Positions 8,458-17,517 of a DNA stretch of 35,370 nt are shown piece after piece. The notes under the pieces are model-generated. The model made no database searches. It was not told where the DNA came from and was given only the letters and a program-made list of their open reading frames with translations. Positions within the stretch are counted from its first letter, which is position 1. Each line of letters begins with the position of its first letter. Source of the DNA: Micromonospora orduensis (GTDB taxonomy: Bacteria; Actinomycetota; Actinomycetes; Mycobacteriales; Micromonosporaceae); contig NZ_VDFY01000120.1 in the NCBI RefSeq assembly GCF_006228125.1, forward strand, positions 1 to 35,370, in the 5' to 3' direction. Made by a program: the position numbers and the translations under genes.

Positions 8458-8577
8458 GCCTGGGGACATACCCCGACTTCGTTGATCGTTGTCAGGTGAG
8501 CAGTTCGACACGCCGAGCGCGGTGCTGCTGAGGTGCCACGGATCGTCGCCGCTCGCCTGAAACCGCAGGCTCCTCGT

Positions 8578-8657
8578 GAAGATCCGCGCAACTTCGGGGA
8601 AACTGCTGCGTCGGCGCGCGTTGAGGCAGCAGTTTCCCCGAAAGTGCGCGGATCTTC
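8578..8657. repeat. Large imperfect inverted repeat, 32-bp arms, 16-nt loop
   Basis: The left arm 8578-8609 and the right arm 8626-8657 are reverse complements at 30 of 32 positions, separated by 16 bases. The arms begin with GAAGATCCGCGC and end with GGGGAAACTGCTGC. The element sits between the convergent GntR and PIN-toxin genes, where it could act as a bidirectional terminator. Its length and near-perfect pairing exceed a usual terminator and resemble a REP/MITE-like intergenic repeat. I saw no second copy in this window. Confidence 0.8.
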
Positions 8658-8698
8658 GCCCGCGCCGGGACAGCCCGCGCCGGGACGGGACGCGGCGG

Positions 8699-9154
8699 TC
8701 AGTCGGCCGGCGTGATCAGCGTCAGGGTTGGGAAGTACGTGCGGTAGCGCGCCCCATCCCGGGTCAGTAGGTGGTGTCGGCAGACGGCCGCGTGCGCGCC
8801 GATGTAGAAATCGGCTACCGGGGACCGCTTCGTGCCACCCAGTTTGCGGTACCGCGCGTAGGCCTTGCCGGCGAGGAAGCCGGCCAGGTAGGGCAACTCC
8901 TCGCGCAGGAAGTCCCCTGCCGGCAATGCCTCGTCCAACTCCTCGATGCGGGCGAAACGGACCGACACCTCGGCGTACACGATGGGGTTGATCACCAGGT
9001 TGCCCGCGTCGCGGGCCTCGGCGAGGGCGGCGCCGGACCACTCCGCCCACTTGGCGTCGTCGGTCAGGATGTCCAGCAGCAGATTGGTGTCGACCAGGGT
9101 CGTCACCGCGTCGGATGCACGCGACGGCACCGCGCGGAGCCGTTCAATCGCCAC
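8699..9154 (-). CDS. PIN-domain ribonuclease toxin, VapC-like
   Basis: A 151-residue PIN-domain protein, the expected toxin of a type II toxin-antitoxin pair that cleaves RNA using Mg2+. The acidic active-site residues are visible: Asp22 in LVDTNLLLDIL, Glu62 in YAEVSVRF, Asp115 in PVADFYIGAHA and Asp133 in LLTRDGARY. The start is taken as GTG 9154, overlapping the antitoxin stop by 11 bp. GTG at codon 17, just before TLVDTN, is an alternative. The overlap implies translational coupling behind the antitoxin. The convergent neighbour is the GntR gene, with a long inverted repeat between them. Confidence 0.9.
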   Translation of the reverse strand: MAIERLRAVPSRASDAVTTLVDTNLLLDILTDDAKWAEWSGAALAEARDAGNLVINPIVYAEVSVRFARIEELDEALPAGDFLREELPYLAGFLAGKAYARYRKLGGTKRSPVADFYIGAHAAVCRHHLLTRDGARYRTYFPTLTLITPAD

Positions 9155-9383
9155 GCAGCAACTCCATCAACTCTTCGGTGGACATGTGCTCGGTCTCCTT
9201 GGCGCTGCCCCGACCGCGCATGTGGCGGACGAGGCGCTGCCCCCGGGTGTCGGAGCCGTGTACGCGCACGATGCGCAGGGCCCCGCCCTCCTCCACCACG
9301 TCGACCTCGTCGCCCTCGTGCAGGTTGTAACGGGCTCGCAGCGCGGCCGGGATGGTCACCTGGCCCTTGCTGTTCAACCGCAT
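9144..9383 (-). CDS. AbrB/MazE-type antitoxin (VapB-like)
   Basis: A 79-residue protein from ATG 9383, chosen over the upstream in-frame GTG at 9401 because GGAGG lies eight bases before the ATG. Residues 1-45 form a SpoVT/AbrB swapped-hairpin DNA-binding domain (RLNSKGQVTIPAALRARYNL, then EGDEVDVVEEGGALRIV). The tail (TEHMSTEELMELLRGD) is the likely toxin-binding segment. It sits upstream of and overlaps the PIN toxin. A 23-bp palindrome lies just upstream and is the probable autoregulatory operator. Confidence 0.9.
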   Translation of the reverse strand: MRLNSKGQVTIPAALRARYNLHEGDEVDVVEEGGALRIVRVHGSDTRGQRLVRHMRGRGSAKETEHMSTEELMELLRGD

Positions 9384-9409
9384 GCTCTGTACCTCCGTCA
9401 CGTAATACC

Positions 9410-9432
9410 AACGATACGTGACACGTGTCGTT
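9410..9432. promoter_or_regulatory. 23-bp palindromic operator upstream of the toxin-antitoxin pair
   Basis: AACGATACGTG-A-CACGTGTCGTT has 11-bp arms around a single central base with one mismatched pair. It begins 26 bp upstream of the antitoxin ATG, which is the expected position for autoregulation by an AbrB-type antitoxin complex. A further CGTAA/TTACG pair (9401-9405, 9431-9435) overlaps its edge. Confidence 0.6.
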
Positions 9433-9505
9433 ACGCGGCGCGTCAGATGGACCGCGCAGGGGACTGAGCGGGGTGCTTGGCCGCGCGCGAACGGATCTCG
9501 CGCAG

Positions 9506-9511
9506 TAGGTT
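9506..9511 (+). promoter_or_regulatory. -10 element TAGGTT, probable leaderless promoter of glgE
   Basis: The TANNNT hexamer is followed by six bases and then the GTG start of glgE at 9518, so the predicted transcription start coincides with the start codon. No convincing Shine-Dalgarno sequence precedes glgE. Confidence 0.45.
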
Positions 9512-9517
9512 GGCGGG

Positions 9518-11638
9518 GTGACTGGACGGTTCCCGATCGAAGACGTCTCCCCCGTCGTCTCGTGCGGGCGGTACCCGGCCAAGGCGGTGGTCGACGAACC
9601 GGTTCCGGTGTCGGCGCGCGCCTACCGGGAGGGGCACGACGCGCTGGGCTGCAACGTGGTGTGGGCCGGCCCGGACGGCGTGCAGCGGCCGTTCACCCGG
9701 ATGCGCCCCGGCGAGCCCGGCCAGGACCGTTGGCACGCCACCATCGCGCCGGACGCGGTCGGCGAGTGGACCTTCGCCGTCGAGGCGTTCCAGGATCCGT
9801 ACCTGACCTGGCAGAACGCGGTGACCAAGAAGATCGCCGCCGGGCAGGGTCCGGAGGACCTGGCCAACGACCTGGCCGAGGGCACGCGGGTGCTCGCCGC
9901 CGCCCGGGACCTCGTTCCGGCGGGCGAGCGGCGTCGGGTCGCCGACGCCCTCACCGCGCTCGCGGACACCGACCTGACCCTGCCGCAGCGCGTCGGTCCG
10001 GCGTTGGCCCTGGCCGACCTGCTCTGGGAGCACCCGGTGCGGGAGCTGGTGACAGTCGGTGACACGTACTCGATCTGGGTTGACCGCAAGCGGGCGCTCT
10101 TCTCCGCCTGGTACGAGTTCTTCCCGCGCTCCGAAGGAGCGGCGGGCGGGCGCTCCGGCACCTTCGCCACCGCCACCGAGCGGCTGCCGGGTGTGGCGGC
10201 GATGGGCTTCGACGTGCTCTACCTGCCACCGATCCACCCGATCGGCCGGGTCAACCGCAAGGGCCGCAACAACGCGCTCACCGCCGGGCCGGACGACGTG
10301 GGCTCGCCGTGGGCGATCGGCGCCGCCGAGGGCGGCCACGACACGATCCACCCCGACCTGGGTACGCCGGCGGACTTCCGCGCCTTCATCCAGGCGGCCG
10401 CGGCCCAGGGCCTGGAAGTGGCGATGGACCTGGCGTTGCAGTGCGCGCCGGACCATCCGTGGGTCACCGAGCACCCGGAGTGGTTCACCACCCGGGCCGA
10501 CGGCAGCATCGCGTACGCGGAGAACCCGCCGAAGAAGTACCAGGACATCTACCCGGTCAACTTCGACAACGACCCCGAGGGCATCCGGGCCGAGGTGCTG
10601 CGGGTGGTGCTGCACTGGGTGGGCGAGGGCATCCGGATCTTCCGGGTGGACAACCCGCACACCAAGCCGTTCGACTTCTGGCACTGGCTGATCGCCGAGG
10701 TCAAGAAAGTCGACCCGGACGTGCTGTTCCTCGCCGAGGCGTTCACCCGGCCGGCCATCATGCACGGGCTCGGCAAGATCGGCTTCACGCAGTCGTACAC
10801 CTATTTCACCTGGCGCACGACGGCCGCGCAGATGCGGGAGTACTGCGAGGAGCTGGTCGAGTCGGCCGACCACATGCGGCCGAACTTCTGGCCGAACACC
10901 CCGGACATCCTGCACTCCTCGTTGCAGCACGGCGGCCCGCCCATGTTCAAGATCCGGGCGGTGCTGGCCGCGCTACTCTCCCCCTCCTGGGGCCTGTACG
11001 CGGGCTACGAGCTGTTCGAGCACGTGGCCCGGCCCGGCGCCGAGGAGTACCTGGACAACGAGAAGTACGAGCTGCGCCCCCGGGACTGGGCCGGCGCCGA
11101 GGCGCAGGGCCGCTCGCTGGCGCCGTTCCTGGCCACCCTCAACCGGGTACGCCGGGACAACCCGGCCCTGCACCAGCTGCGCAACCTGCGCTTCCACGAG
11201 ATCGACAACCCGGCGCTGCTGTGTTGGTCGAAACACGACCCGGACACCGGCAACACCGTCATCGTGATCTGCTCGTTCGACTCGCGCGAGGTGCAGTGGG
11301 GCAACACCACGCTGGACATGCCGGCGCTGGGCTTCGACTGGCACGAACGCTTCACCGTGTACGACGAGCTGACCGGCACCAGCTACGACTGGGGTCAGCG
11401 CAACGCGGTGCGGCTCGACCCGTACCTGCAACCGGCGCACGTGCTGACCGTGCGCCGGCCGACCCCGCCCGCCGCGCCGCAGCCAGCGGGCGCCGAGCCG
11501 GCGGACCTCACCGTCGCCGAGGTGCCGGACGACCTCTCGGGCGGCACCGCCCCGACCGGGCCCGCACCGGCAGCCTCCCGCCCGTCCGCCTCCGCACCGA
11601 CCGACGCCGCCCCGAAGGACGACCGATGGACCAGCTGA
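9518..11638 (+). CDS. glgE: Alpha-1,4-glucan:maltose-1-phosphate maltosyltransferase
   Basis: A GH13_3 enzyme that adds maltosyl units from alpha-maltose-1-phosphate to a growing alpha-1,4-glucan in the cytosol. The nucleophile Asp378 (RVDNPHTKP), the acid/base Glu407 (LFLAEAF) and a third acidic residue near Asp463 (WPNTPD) are all present, and the 29-residue spacing of the first two matches characterised GlgE. The N-terminal domain (1-180) and the [18 protein letters not shown] segment near 235 fit the family. At 706 residues it is longer than usual because of a Pro/Ala/Ser-rich tail of about 60 residues. It overlaps glgB by 13 bp. The treS and pep2 genes that often accompany glgE are not in the window. 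Confidence 0.95.
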   Translation: MTGRFPIEDVSPVVSCGRYPAKAVVDEPVPVSARAYREGHDALGCNVVWAGPDGVQRPFTRMRPGEPGQDRWHATIAPDAVGEWTFAVEAFQDPYLTWQNAVTKKIAAGQGPEDLANDLAEGTRVLAAARDLVPAGERRRVADALTALADTDLTLPQRVGPALALADLLWEHPVRELVTVGDTYSIWVDRKRALFSAWYEFFPRSEGAAGGRSGTFATATERLPGVAAMGFDVLYLPPIHPIGRVNRKGRNNALTAGPDDVGSPWAIGAAEGGHDTIHPDLGTPADFRAFIQAAAAQGLEVAMDLALQCAPDHPWVTEHPEWFTTRADGSIAYAENPPKKYQDIYPVNFDNDPEGIRAEVLRVVLHWVGEGIRIFRVDNPHTKPFDFWHWLIAEVKKVDPDVLFLAEAFTRPAIMHGLGKIGFTQSYTYFTWRTTAAQMREYCEELVESADHMRPNFWPNTPDILHSSLQHGGPPMFKIRAVLAALLSPSWGLYAGYELFEHVARPGAEEYLDNEKYELRPRDWAGAEAQGRSLAPFLATLNRVRRDNPALHQLRNLRFHEIDNPALLCWSKHDPDTGNTVIVICSFDSREVQWGNTTLDMPALGFDWHERFTVYDELTGTSYDWGQRNAVRLDPYLQPAHVLTVRRPTPPAAPQPAGAEPADLTVAEVPDDLSGGTAPTGPAPAASRPSASAPTDAAPKDDRWTS

Positions 11639-13728
11639 TCACCGGCGTGACGCACGACCCGCACGCGCTGCTCGGCGCGCACCCCGCCGACGGGTGGACG
11701 ACGATCCGCACGATGCGCCGGGGCGCGGGCGACGTGCTGCTGCTCGTCGGCGACGAGCGGCACCCGATGAAGCGGGTACACGACGTGGGCGTCTTCGAGA
11801 CCCACATCGAGGGCACCGTGCTCGACTACCGGGTGGAGGTCGACGGCACCGCGCACGACGACCCGTACCGCTACCCGCCCACGCTTGGCGAGCTGGACCT
11901 GCACCTGATCGGCGAGGGCCGGCACGAGCGACTGTGGGACGCGCTCGGCGCCCGGGTCTTCGACGAGGGCGTGGCGTTCAGCGTGTGGGCGCCGAGCGCG
12001 CGCGGGGTGCGGGTGGTCGGGGACTTCACCGGCTGGGGGCCGGACGACGGCTGGCCGATGCGCTCGCTCGGCTCCAGCGGCGTGTGGGAGCTGTTCGTGC
12101 CCAACGCCCGCGTCGGCGCCCGCTACAAGTACCGGGTGCTCGGCGCCGACGGGCAGTGGCGGGACAAGGCCGACCCCATGGCCGCGTACGCGGAGGTGCC
12201 ACCGGCCACCGCGTCGGTGGTGCACCACTCGACGTACCGGTGGAACGACGAGGACTGGCTGGCTCGGCGGGCCGGGCGGCAGCCGCACCAGGAACCGATG
12301 AGCGTCTACGAGGTACACCTCGGCTCGTGGCGGCCCGGCCTGGGCTACCGCGAGCTGGCCGACCAGCTCACCGCGTACGTCACCGAGCTGGGCTTCACGC
12401 ACGTGGAGTTCCTGCCCGTCATGGAGCACCCGTTCGGCGGTTCCTGGGGCTACCAGGTGACCGGCTACTACGCGCCGACGTCCCGGTTCGGCGACCCGGA
12501 CGACTTCCGCTACCTGGTGGACCGGCTGCACGCCGCCGGCATCGGGGTGATCCTCGACTGGGTGCCCGCGCACTTCCCCAAGGACGAGTGGGCCCTCGCC
12601 CGCTTCGACGGCACCCCGCTCTACGAGCACGCCGACCCGCGGCGCGGCGAACACCCCGACTGGGGTACGTACGTGTTCGACTTCGGCCGCAGCGAGGTGC
12701 GCAACTTCCTGGTCGCCAACGCGCTCTACTGGTGCGACCAGTTCCACGTCGACGGGCTGCGGGTCGACGCGGTCGCCTCGATGCTCTACCTGGACTATTC
12801 CCGTGAGCACGGGCAGTGGGCTCCCAACAGGTACGGCGGCCGGGAGAACCTGGAGGCCATCGCGTTCCTGCAGGAGGTCAACGCGACCGTCTACAAGCAC
12901 CACGCCGGGGTCGTGATGATCGCCGAGGAGTCCACCGCCTGGCCGGGCGTCACCCGCCCCACCGCCGACGGCGGGCTGGGCTTCGGCTTCAAGTGGAACA
13001 TGGGCTGGATGCACGACACCCTGCTCTACACCTCGAAGGACCCGATCTACCGCCAGCACCACCACCATCAGCTCACCTTCTCCCTGGCGTACGCCTGGAG
13101 CGAGAACTACGTGCTGCCGATCAGCCACGACGAGGTCGTGCACGGCAAGGGCTCCCTGGCCGGCAAGATGCCCGGCGACACCTGGCAACGGCTGGCGAAC
13201 GTACGGGCGCTGCTCGCGTACATGTGGGCGCACCCGGGCAAGCAGTTGCTGTTCATGGGCTCCGAACTGGCCGACGACCGGGAGTGGAGTGAGGAGCGCG
13301 GCCTCGACTGGTACCTGCTGCACGACCCGGCCCGCGCCGGCGTGCAGCGGCTCGTCGGTGACCTGAACCGGGTCTACCGGGACACCCCGGCGCTCTGGGC
13401 ACAGGACACCGAGCCCGCCGGGTTCCGCTGGATCGCCGGTGACGACGTCGCCAACAACACCGTGTCGTTCGTCCGGATCGCCCCGGACGGCTCGACCCTG
13501 GTCTGCGTGGCGAACTTCTCCGCCCAGCCGCTGCACGACTACCGGATCGGCCTGCCGGCCGGCGGGACGTGGGCCGAGGTGCTCAACACCGACGCCCACC
13601 ACTACGGCGGATCCGGGGTCGGCAACCTGGGCGAGGTACGCGCCGAGGACGTCCCGTGGCACGGGATGGTCGCGTCGGCGGCCCTCCAGGTCCCGCCGCT
13701 GGGCGCCGTCTGGCTCCGCCAGGGCTGA
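11626..13728 (+). CDS. glgB: 1,4-alpha-glucan branching enzyme
   Basis: Introduces alpha-1,6 branches into the linear glucan made by GlgE. It has 700 residues from ATG 11626. Order: N-terminal N1 region (1-110), CBM48 domain (about 115-205, [20 protein letters not shown]), GH13 barrel with [15 protein letters not shown] near 231, nucleophile Asp381 in [17 protein letters not shown], acid/base Glu434 in [10 protein letters not shown] and Asp502 in [13 protein letters not shown], then an all-beta C-domain. The start overlaps the end of glgE by 13 bp, giving a translationally coupled glgE-glgB operon. It ends at a stem-loop shared with the convergent gene downstream. Confidence 0.96.
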   Translation: MDQLITGVTHDPHALLGAHPADGWTTIRTMRRGAGDVLLLVGDERHPMKRVHDVGVFETHIEGTVLDYRVEVDGTAHDDPYRYPPTLGELDLHLIGEGRHERLWDALGARVFDEGVAFSVWAPSARGVRVVGDFTGWGPDDGWPMRSLGSSGVWELFVPNARVGARYKYRVLGADGQWRDKADPMAAYAEVPPATASVVHHSTYRWNDEDWLARRAGRQPHQEPMSVYEVHLGSWRPGLGYRELADQLTAYVTELGFTHVEFLPVMEHPFGGSWGYQVTGYYAPTSRFGDPDDFRYLVDRLHAAGIGVILDWVPAHFPKDEWALARFDGTPLYEHADPRRGEHPDWGTYVFDFGRSEVRNFLVANALYWCDQFHVDGLRVDAVASMLYLDYSREHGQWAPNRYGGRENLEAIAFLQEVNATVYKHHAGVVMIAEESTAWPGVTRPTADGGLGFGFKWNMGWMHDTLLYTSKDPIYRQHHHHQLTFSLAYAWSENYVLPISHDEVVHGKGSLAGKMPGDTWQRLANVRALLAYMWAHPGKQLLFMGSELADDREWSEERGLDWYLLHDPARAGVQRLVGDLNRVYRDTPALWAQDTEPAGFRWIAGDDVANNTVSFVRIAPDGSTLVCVANFSAQPLHDYRIGLPAGGTWAEVLNTDAHHYGGSGVGNLGEVRAEDVPWHGMVASAALQVPPLGAVWLRQG

Positions 13729-13764
13729 TCACGCCGCGACGCCGCGGCCGCGACGCGGAGTGAT
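13728..13764. terminator. Stem-loop between glgB and the convergent DUF2183 gene
   Basis: 13728-13741 pairs with 13751-13764 (14 positions, two internal mismatches) around a CCGCGG-containing loop. It begins at the glgB stop codon and ends 11 bp before the convergent gene's end, so it can serve both directions. No U-tract is present, as is common in high-GC actinomycetes. Confidence 0.5.
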
Positions 13765-13775
13765 GTCGGTCGCGC

Positions 13776-14816
13776 TCAGACCAGGTCGGCGTCGCGCAGC
13801 AGTTGCCACAGGCCGGCGCCGTCCGGGGCGGACAGCCACTTCTGCCCCGCCGGCCCCGACGACGCCCGGCCGGCCGGGGCGGGCAGGCTACCGGCCAGCA
13901 CCGACTGTGTCGGGGAGAGCCGGCGGATGGCCACACCGGCGACGTTCTCCGGGTGGGCGGCGGCGAACTCCCGGTAGATCTCCTGGTCGTGCTGGCCGTC
14001 GTCGCCGACCAGCAGCCACCGCACGTGGGGGAACTCCTTGGCGAGCCGGGCCAGGGTGACCCGCTTGTGCTCCCGGCCGCTGCGGAACCAGCGGTCGGCG
14101 GTCGGCCCCCAGTCGGTGAGCAGCAGCGGCCCGGCCGGGTAGAGGTGCCGGGACAGGAACCGGGTAAGCGTCGGCGCGACGTTCCACGCGCCGGTGGAGA
14201 GGTAGAAGACCGGCGAGCCGGGGTGCGCGGTGACCAGCCGCTCGTACAGCACGGCCATGCCGGGCACGGCGGCGCGGGCGTGCTCGTCGAGCACGAACGT
14301 GTTCCACGCGGCGAGCAGCGGCCGGGGCAGCGCGGTCACCATCACCGTGTCGTCGATGTCGGAGAGGATGCCGAACGTGACGTTCGGGTCGAGGATGCGT
14401 ACCGGCGCGTCGACCGGATCGGCGTCCGGGACGCTGAGCCGGACGGTGCCCCACCCGGGCGGCAGGTCGGCCTCGACGAGCGTGTCGACGAAGCCGCTGC
14501 GGTCGGCACGCGCCTCGTGCCGTACCCCGCCGGCCTCGATCGTCACCGTGACGTGCTTCGCGGGCAGGGTGGTGAAGCTGCGCCAGCCGCGGACCTTGTC
14601 CAGACGGCCCCGCTGGCGGGTGTCCGGTCGGCCCAGCAGCACCCTGCACATCACCCGCACCCAGCCCGGGGAGCCGTAGCCGGTGTACGCGATGATGTTG
14701 ACCCGCCAGCCGGTGCGGCGCAGACGGCGCTCCACGAGCTGGTGAACGGCGTCCTCGATCCGCGCTGCCCGGTGCAGGTTGGGAACGGCCAGCTGGCCGG
14801 CGGGAGTGGGTGGCAC
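13776..14816 (-). CDS. DUF2183 (App1-like) HAD-type phosphatase domain protein
   Basis: A 346-residue protein from GTG 14816. An open extension to 14909 lacks family character. Residues about 145-310 are the DUF2183 domain related to yeast phosphatidate phosphatase App1. The HAD-like DxDxT catalytic motif is SDIDDT at 152-157 (Asp153, Asp155, Thr157), and a VGDDGQHDQEIY motif follows near the end. The N-terminal part, starting LHRAARIEDAVHQLVERRLR, is the usual actinobacterial lead-in. The substrate in bacteria is not established. Phosphatidate or another phosphoester is suggested by family. Convergent with glgB and divergent from the GT-C-like gene. The role relative to glucan metabolism is unknown. 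Confidence 0.8.
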   Translation of the reverse strand: MPPTPAGQLAVPNLHRAARIEDAVHQLVERRLRRTGWRVNIIAYTGYGSPGWVRVMCRVLLGRPDTRQRGRLDKVRGWRSFTTLPAKHVTVTIEAGGVRHEARADRSGFVDTLVEADLPPGWGTVRLSVPDADPVDAPVRILDPNVTFGILSDIDDTVMVTALPRPLLAAWNTFVLDEHARAAVPGMAVLYERLVTAHPGSPVFYLSTGAWNVAPTLTRFLSRHLYPAGPLLLTDWGPTADRWFRSGREHKRVTLARLAKEFPHVRWLLVGDDGQHDQEIYREFAAAHPENVAGVAIRRLSPTQSVLAGSLPAPAGRASSGPAGQKWLSAPDGAGLWQLLRDADLV

Positions 14817-14940
14817 GCGCCAACCCTGCCACACGACGACACCCACGGCCACGTGAGCGGACCCCGACTGCGCGGAAGCTCCCCGGCCCGCGCGCCGGCC
14901 GTGAAACACTCCGGTCGGGACGACGACGGGGGCGTTGGTC

Positions 14941-16560
14941 GTGTCGCATCCAGAACAGCACCGTGGGCGGTGGCGCCCACGACCCGACCGGCCGGCGCTC
15001 GTGGCGCTGCTGCTCGGGCTGGCCGGCGTCGTCTACCGGCTGGTCCTGACGCTGTACACGGTGCCGGTGTCGAACAGCGACGAGGCCACCTTCGGCCTGG
15101 CCGCGCTGCACATCGGGCAGGGCCGGGAACGGCCGGTCTTCCTGTACGGCCAGCACTACATGGGGATGCTGGAGTCCTACCTGGCGGCGCCGCTGGTGGC
15201 GGTGGCCGGGCCGAGCTGGCCGGTGCTGCGGCTGCCGATGCTCGCGCTGTACGCGGTGTTCCTGTATCTGATCCACCGGTTGACCCGCCGGATCTGCACG
15301 CCCTGGTTCGCCACAGTCGTCGTCGGCCTGCTCGCGCTCGGGGGCGAGCGGGTGGTGCGCGACCAGCTCACCGTGGTCGGGGGGCGGCCGGAGGTGAAGC
15401 CCGCGGTGCTGCTGATGCTGCTGATCACGGTGGGGCTGGCGGCCGGCACCGTGCGCCGTCGGCGGCTCGCCGTGGCGCTGTTCGGGCTGCTGGTCGGGTT
15501 GGCCGCCTGGTCGGACTGGCTGATCCTGCCGTACCTGGCGGTGGCCGGGCTGGCCCTGGTGTGGGCGCTGCGGCGGGAACTCCTCGGCTGGTCCGGCCTG
15601 CTGCTGGTGGCCGGCGTCGTGGTCGGGATCGCGCCGATGATCGTCGACAACCTGCGTGCCGGCCCGGGTGAGGACTCGCTGTCGGTGTTCCGGGAGGTCA
15701 GCACCAAGGCGGGGCCGCAACCGCCGTGGTCCGAACGGATCTCCGGTGGCCTGCTGCAGGGGATACCGCTGGCGCACGGGCTCTGCCCGGTGGACGGCTG
15801 CGGGCGCTGGCAGCAGTGGTTCGGTCTGCTCTACCCGCTGCTGCTGGTGGCCGGCGCGGTGCTCGCCGTGCTCGCGTACCGCCGGGCCGCCGGGGAGCCG
15901 CGCGGGGACCGGGTCGGGCCGGTCGTGCAGCTTGCGCTGGTCGCGGGCGCCGCGTTGACCCTGCTGTCGTACGTGCGCAGCCCGCTCGCCGCGACGAGCC
16001 CGCTGGACAACGCCCGCTACCTGTCGGTGCTGCAACTGTCGCTGCCGGCGGTGCTCTGGCCGCTGTGGGTGCTGGCCCTGACCTGGTGGCGGGGCACGAC
16101 CAGTGTGCTCGGTCGGCTCGCCGGAGCGCTGGCCACCGCCGTGCTGGTCGCGCTGACCGTGACCATGTTGGTGATCACCGTGCTGTTCGCGTCGACAGGC
16201 ACCGCCGCGTCGCGGACCGAGGAGCGCGCCGTCCGGGAGCTGGCCGCCGCGCTGCGCGCCGACGGCCCGCACGAGGTGTACGGGGACTACTGGACCTGCA
16301 ACCGGCTGATCTTCAACACCGACGAGACGGTGATCTGCGGCGTGCTCGACGGCGACCTGTCCCCCGGGCAGAACCGCTACCTGGCGTACTGGCGGCAGGT
16401 GGGCCGCGCCGAGCGACCGGGCTACGTGGTGGAGGTCGACTCGCCGATGGACCGGCGGCTGCGCCGGCTGCTCGCCGGCCGGGACGACGCCACACCGGTA
16501 CGGGAGGTCGGCGGCTATCGCGTGTACCACCCCGACACACCGGTGCGGCCCTGGCGGTAG
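14941..16560 (+). CDS. Polytopic membrane protein, GT-C glycosyltransferase-like
   Basis: About 539 residues from GTG 14941 (TTG 14935 is also possible). A basic N-terminus is followed by a first membrane helix (about 18-40) and a short extracytoplasmic loop with NSDEATFGLAALHIGQG, where the acidic pair Asp47-Glu48 sits as in GT-C enzymes (PMT/ArnT-like). Eight to ten further hydrophobic segments and a soluble C-terminal domain of about 120 residues follow. GT-C enzymes use polyprenyl-phosphate sugars to glycosylate lipids or proteins outside the membrane. The donor and acceptor here are unknown. It is transcribed alone, divergent from the DUF2183 gene, with yaaA-like 53 bp downstream. The family call is inferred from topology and the acidic loop. 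Confidence 0.6.
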   Translation: MSHPEQHRGRWRPRPDRPALVALLLGLAGVVYRLVLTLYTVPVSNSDEATFGLAALHIGQGRERPVFLYGQHYMGMLESYLAAPLVAVAGPSWPVLRLPMLALYAVFLYLIHRLTRRICTPWFATVVVGLLALGGERVVRDQLTVVGGRPEVKPAVLLMLLITVGLAAGTVRRRRLAVALFGLLVGLAAWSDWLILPYLAVAGLALVWALRRELLGWSGLLLVAGVVVGIAPMIVDNLRAGPGEDSLSVFREVSTKAGPQPPWSERISGGLLQGIPLAHGLCPVDGCGRWQQWFGLLYPLLLVAGAVLAVLAYRRAAGEPRGDRVGPVVQLALVAGAALTLLSYVRSPLAATSPLDNARYLSVLQLSLPAVLWPLWVLALTWWRGTTSVLGRLAGALATAVLVALTVTMLVITVLFASTGTAASRTEERAVRELAAALRADGPHEVYGDYWTCNRLIFNTDETVICGVLDGDLSPGQNRYLAYWRQVGRAERPGYVVEVDSPMDRRLRRLLAGRDDATPVREVGGYRVYHPDTPVRPWR

Positions 16561-16613
16561 CGGCGGGTCGTACGCTGGCCGGGCCGCCGCCGTCGCACCC
16601 GTCGAGGAGTCCC

Positions 16614-17411
16614 ATGCTCATCCTGCTGCCGCCCTCGGAGGGGAAGGCCGACGCCGGCACCGGACGGCGGTTCAGCCCCGACCGGGTCTCGCTGCCGGAG
16701 CTGAACCCCGCCCGGGAACGGGTGCTCGACGCGCTGGTGGCGCTCTGCGCCGGGCCGGACGAGGAGGCGGCACGGGTCGCGCTCGGGCTCAGCGAGGGCC
16801 AGCGCGACGAGCTGCGCCGCAACGCCCGGCTGCGCGCGGCGGCCACCGCGCCGGCCGAGCGGCTCTACACCGGGGTGCTCTACGAGGCGCTGGGGCTGGC
16901 CTCGTTGCCGGCCCCGGCACAGCGGGCGGCACGCCGGTCGATCCTGATCACCTCGGGGCTGTGGGGGGCGGTACGCCTGGCCGACCGGATCCCGCCGTAC
17001 CGCTGCCCGATCGGCGCACGCCTGCCCGGCGTCGGGGCGCTGTCCGCGTACTGGCGCGGGGAGCTGGCGGCGGCGCTGGACGGCGCGGCCGGTCGCGGCC
17101 CGGTGCTGGACCTGCGCTCCGGCGCGTACGCGGCCACCTGGACGCCGCGCGGGGAGCTGGCCGAGCGAACGGTGACCGTGCGGGTGCTGCACGAGCGTGA
17201 GGTCGACGGGGTGCCGGTCCGCTCGGTGGTGAGCCACTTCAACAAGGCCACCAAGGGACGGCTGGTACGCGACCTGCTGCTCGCCGGCGCCCGCCCGCGC
17301 ACCGCCGCGCACCTCGTCGGCACACTGCGCGAGCTGAAGCACACAGTCGAGGAGCAGGCACCCGCGCCCGGCCGGGTACGACAGGTGGATCTGGTCGTCA
17401 CCGACCTGTGA
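16614..17411 (+). CDS. YaaA/DUF328 family protein (peroxide stress protein family)
   Basis: 265 residues from ATG 16614, with GAGGAG five bases upstream. The protein opens with LILLPPSEGK, the hallmark of the YaaA family, and carries the internal LYTGVLYEALG and ILITSGLWGAVRLADRIPPYR segments, a DLRSGAY motif and the C-terminal VVSHFNKATKGRLVRDL. In Escherichia coli YaaA lowers intracellular iron and limits oxidative DNA damage during peroxide stress. The biochemical activity is not settled, although nucleic-acid binding has been proposed. No oxidative-stress neighbours are present here, so the role is taken from family only. Confidence 0.9.
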   Translation: MLILLPPSEGKADAGTGRRFSPDRVSLPELNPARERVLDALVALCAGPDEEAARVALGLSEGQRDELRRNARLRAAATAPAERLYTGVLYEALGLASLPAPAQRAARRSILITSGLWGAVRLADRIPPYRCPIGARLPGVGALSAYWRGELAAALDGAAGRGPVLDLRSGAYAATWTPRGELAERTVTVRVLHEREVDGVPVRSVVSHFNKATKGRLVRDLLLAGARPRTAAHLVGTLRELKHTVEEQAPAPGRVRQVDLVVTDL

Positions 17412-17517
17412 CGGCGGGCACCCGCAAGATTTGCTCAAGGCTGGGCGCGAGGCATTCCGCAACGGCGTCGCAGGGGCCACGGTAGGGGAACCCAGACTCC
17501 GGCAAGGGAGCCTTTCG

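Noticed and set aside
11395..13662. 755-codon open frame antisense to glgB and the end of glgE
   Set aside because: Composition is typical of antisense frames in GC-rich genes (Val/Gly/Arg/His) and it has no ribosome-binding site or motif. The sense strand is clearly glgE-glgB.
13888..16530. 880-codon open frame across the DUF2183 gene and antisense to the GT-C gene
   Set aside because: It reads as low-complexity Arg/Gln/His/Pro. Both real genes beneath have recognisable motifs and third-position GC in their own frames.
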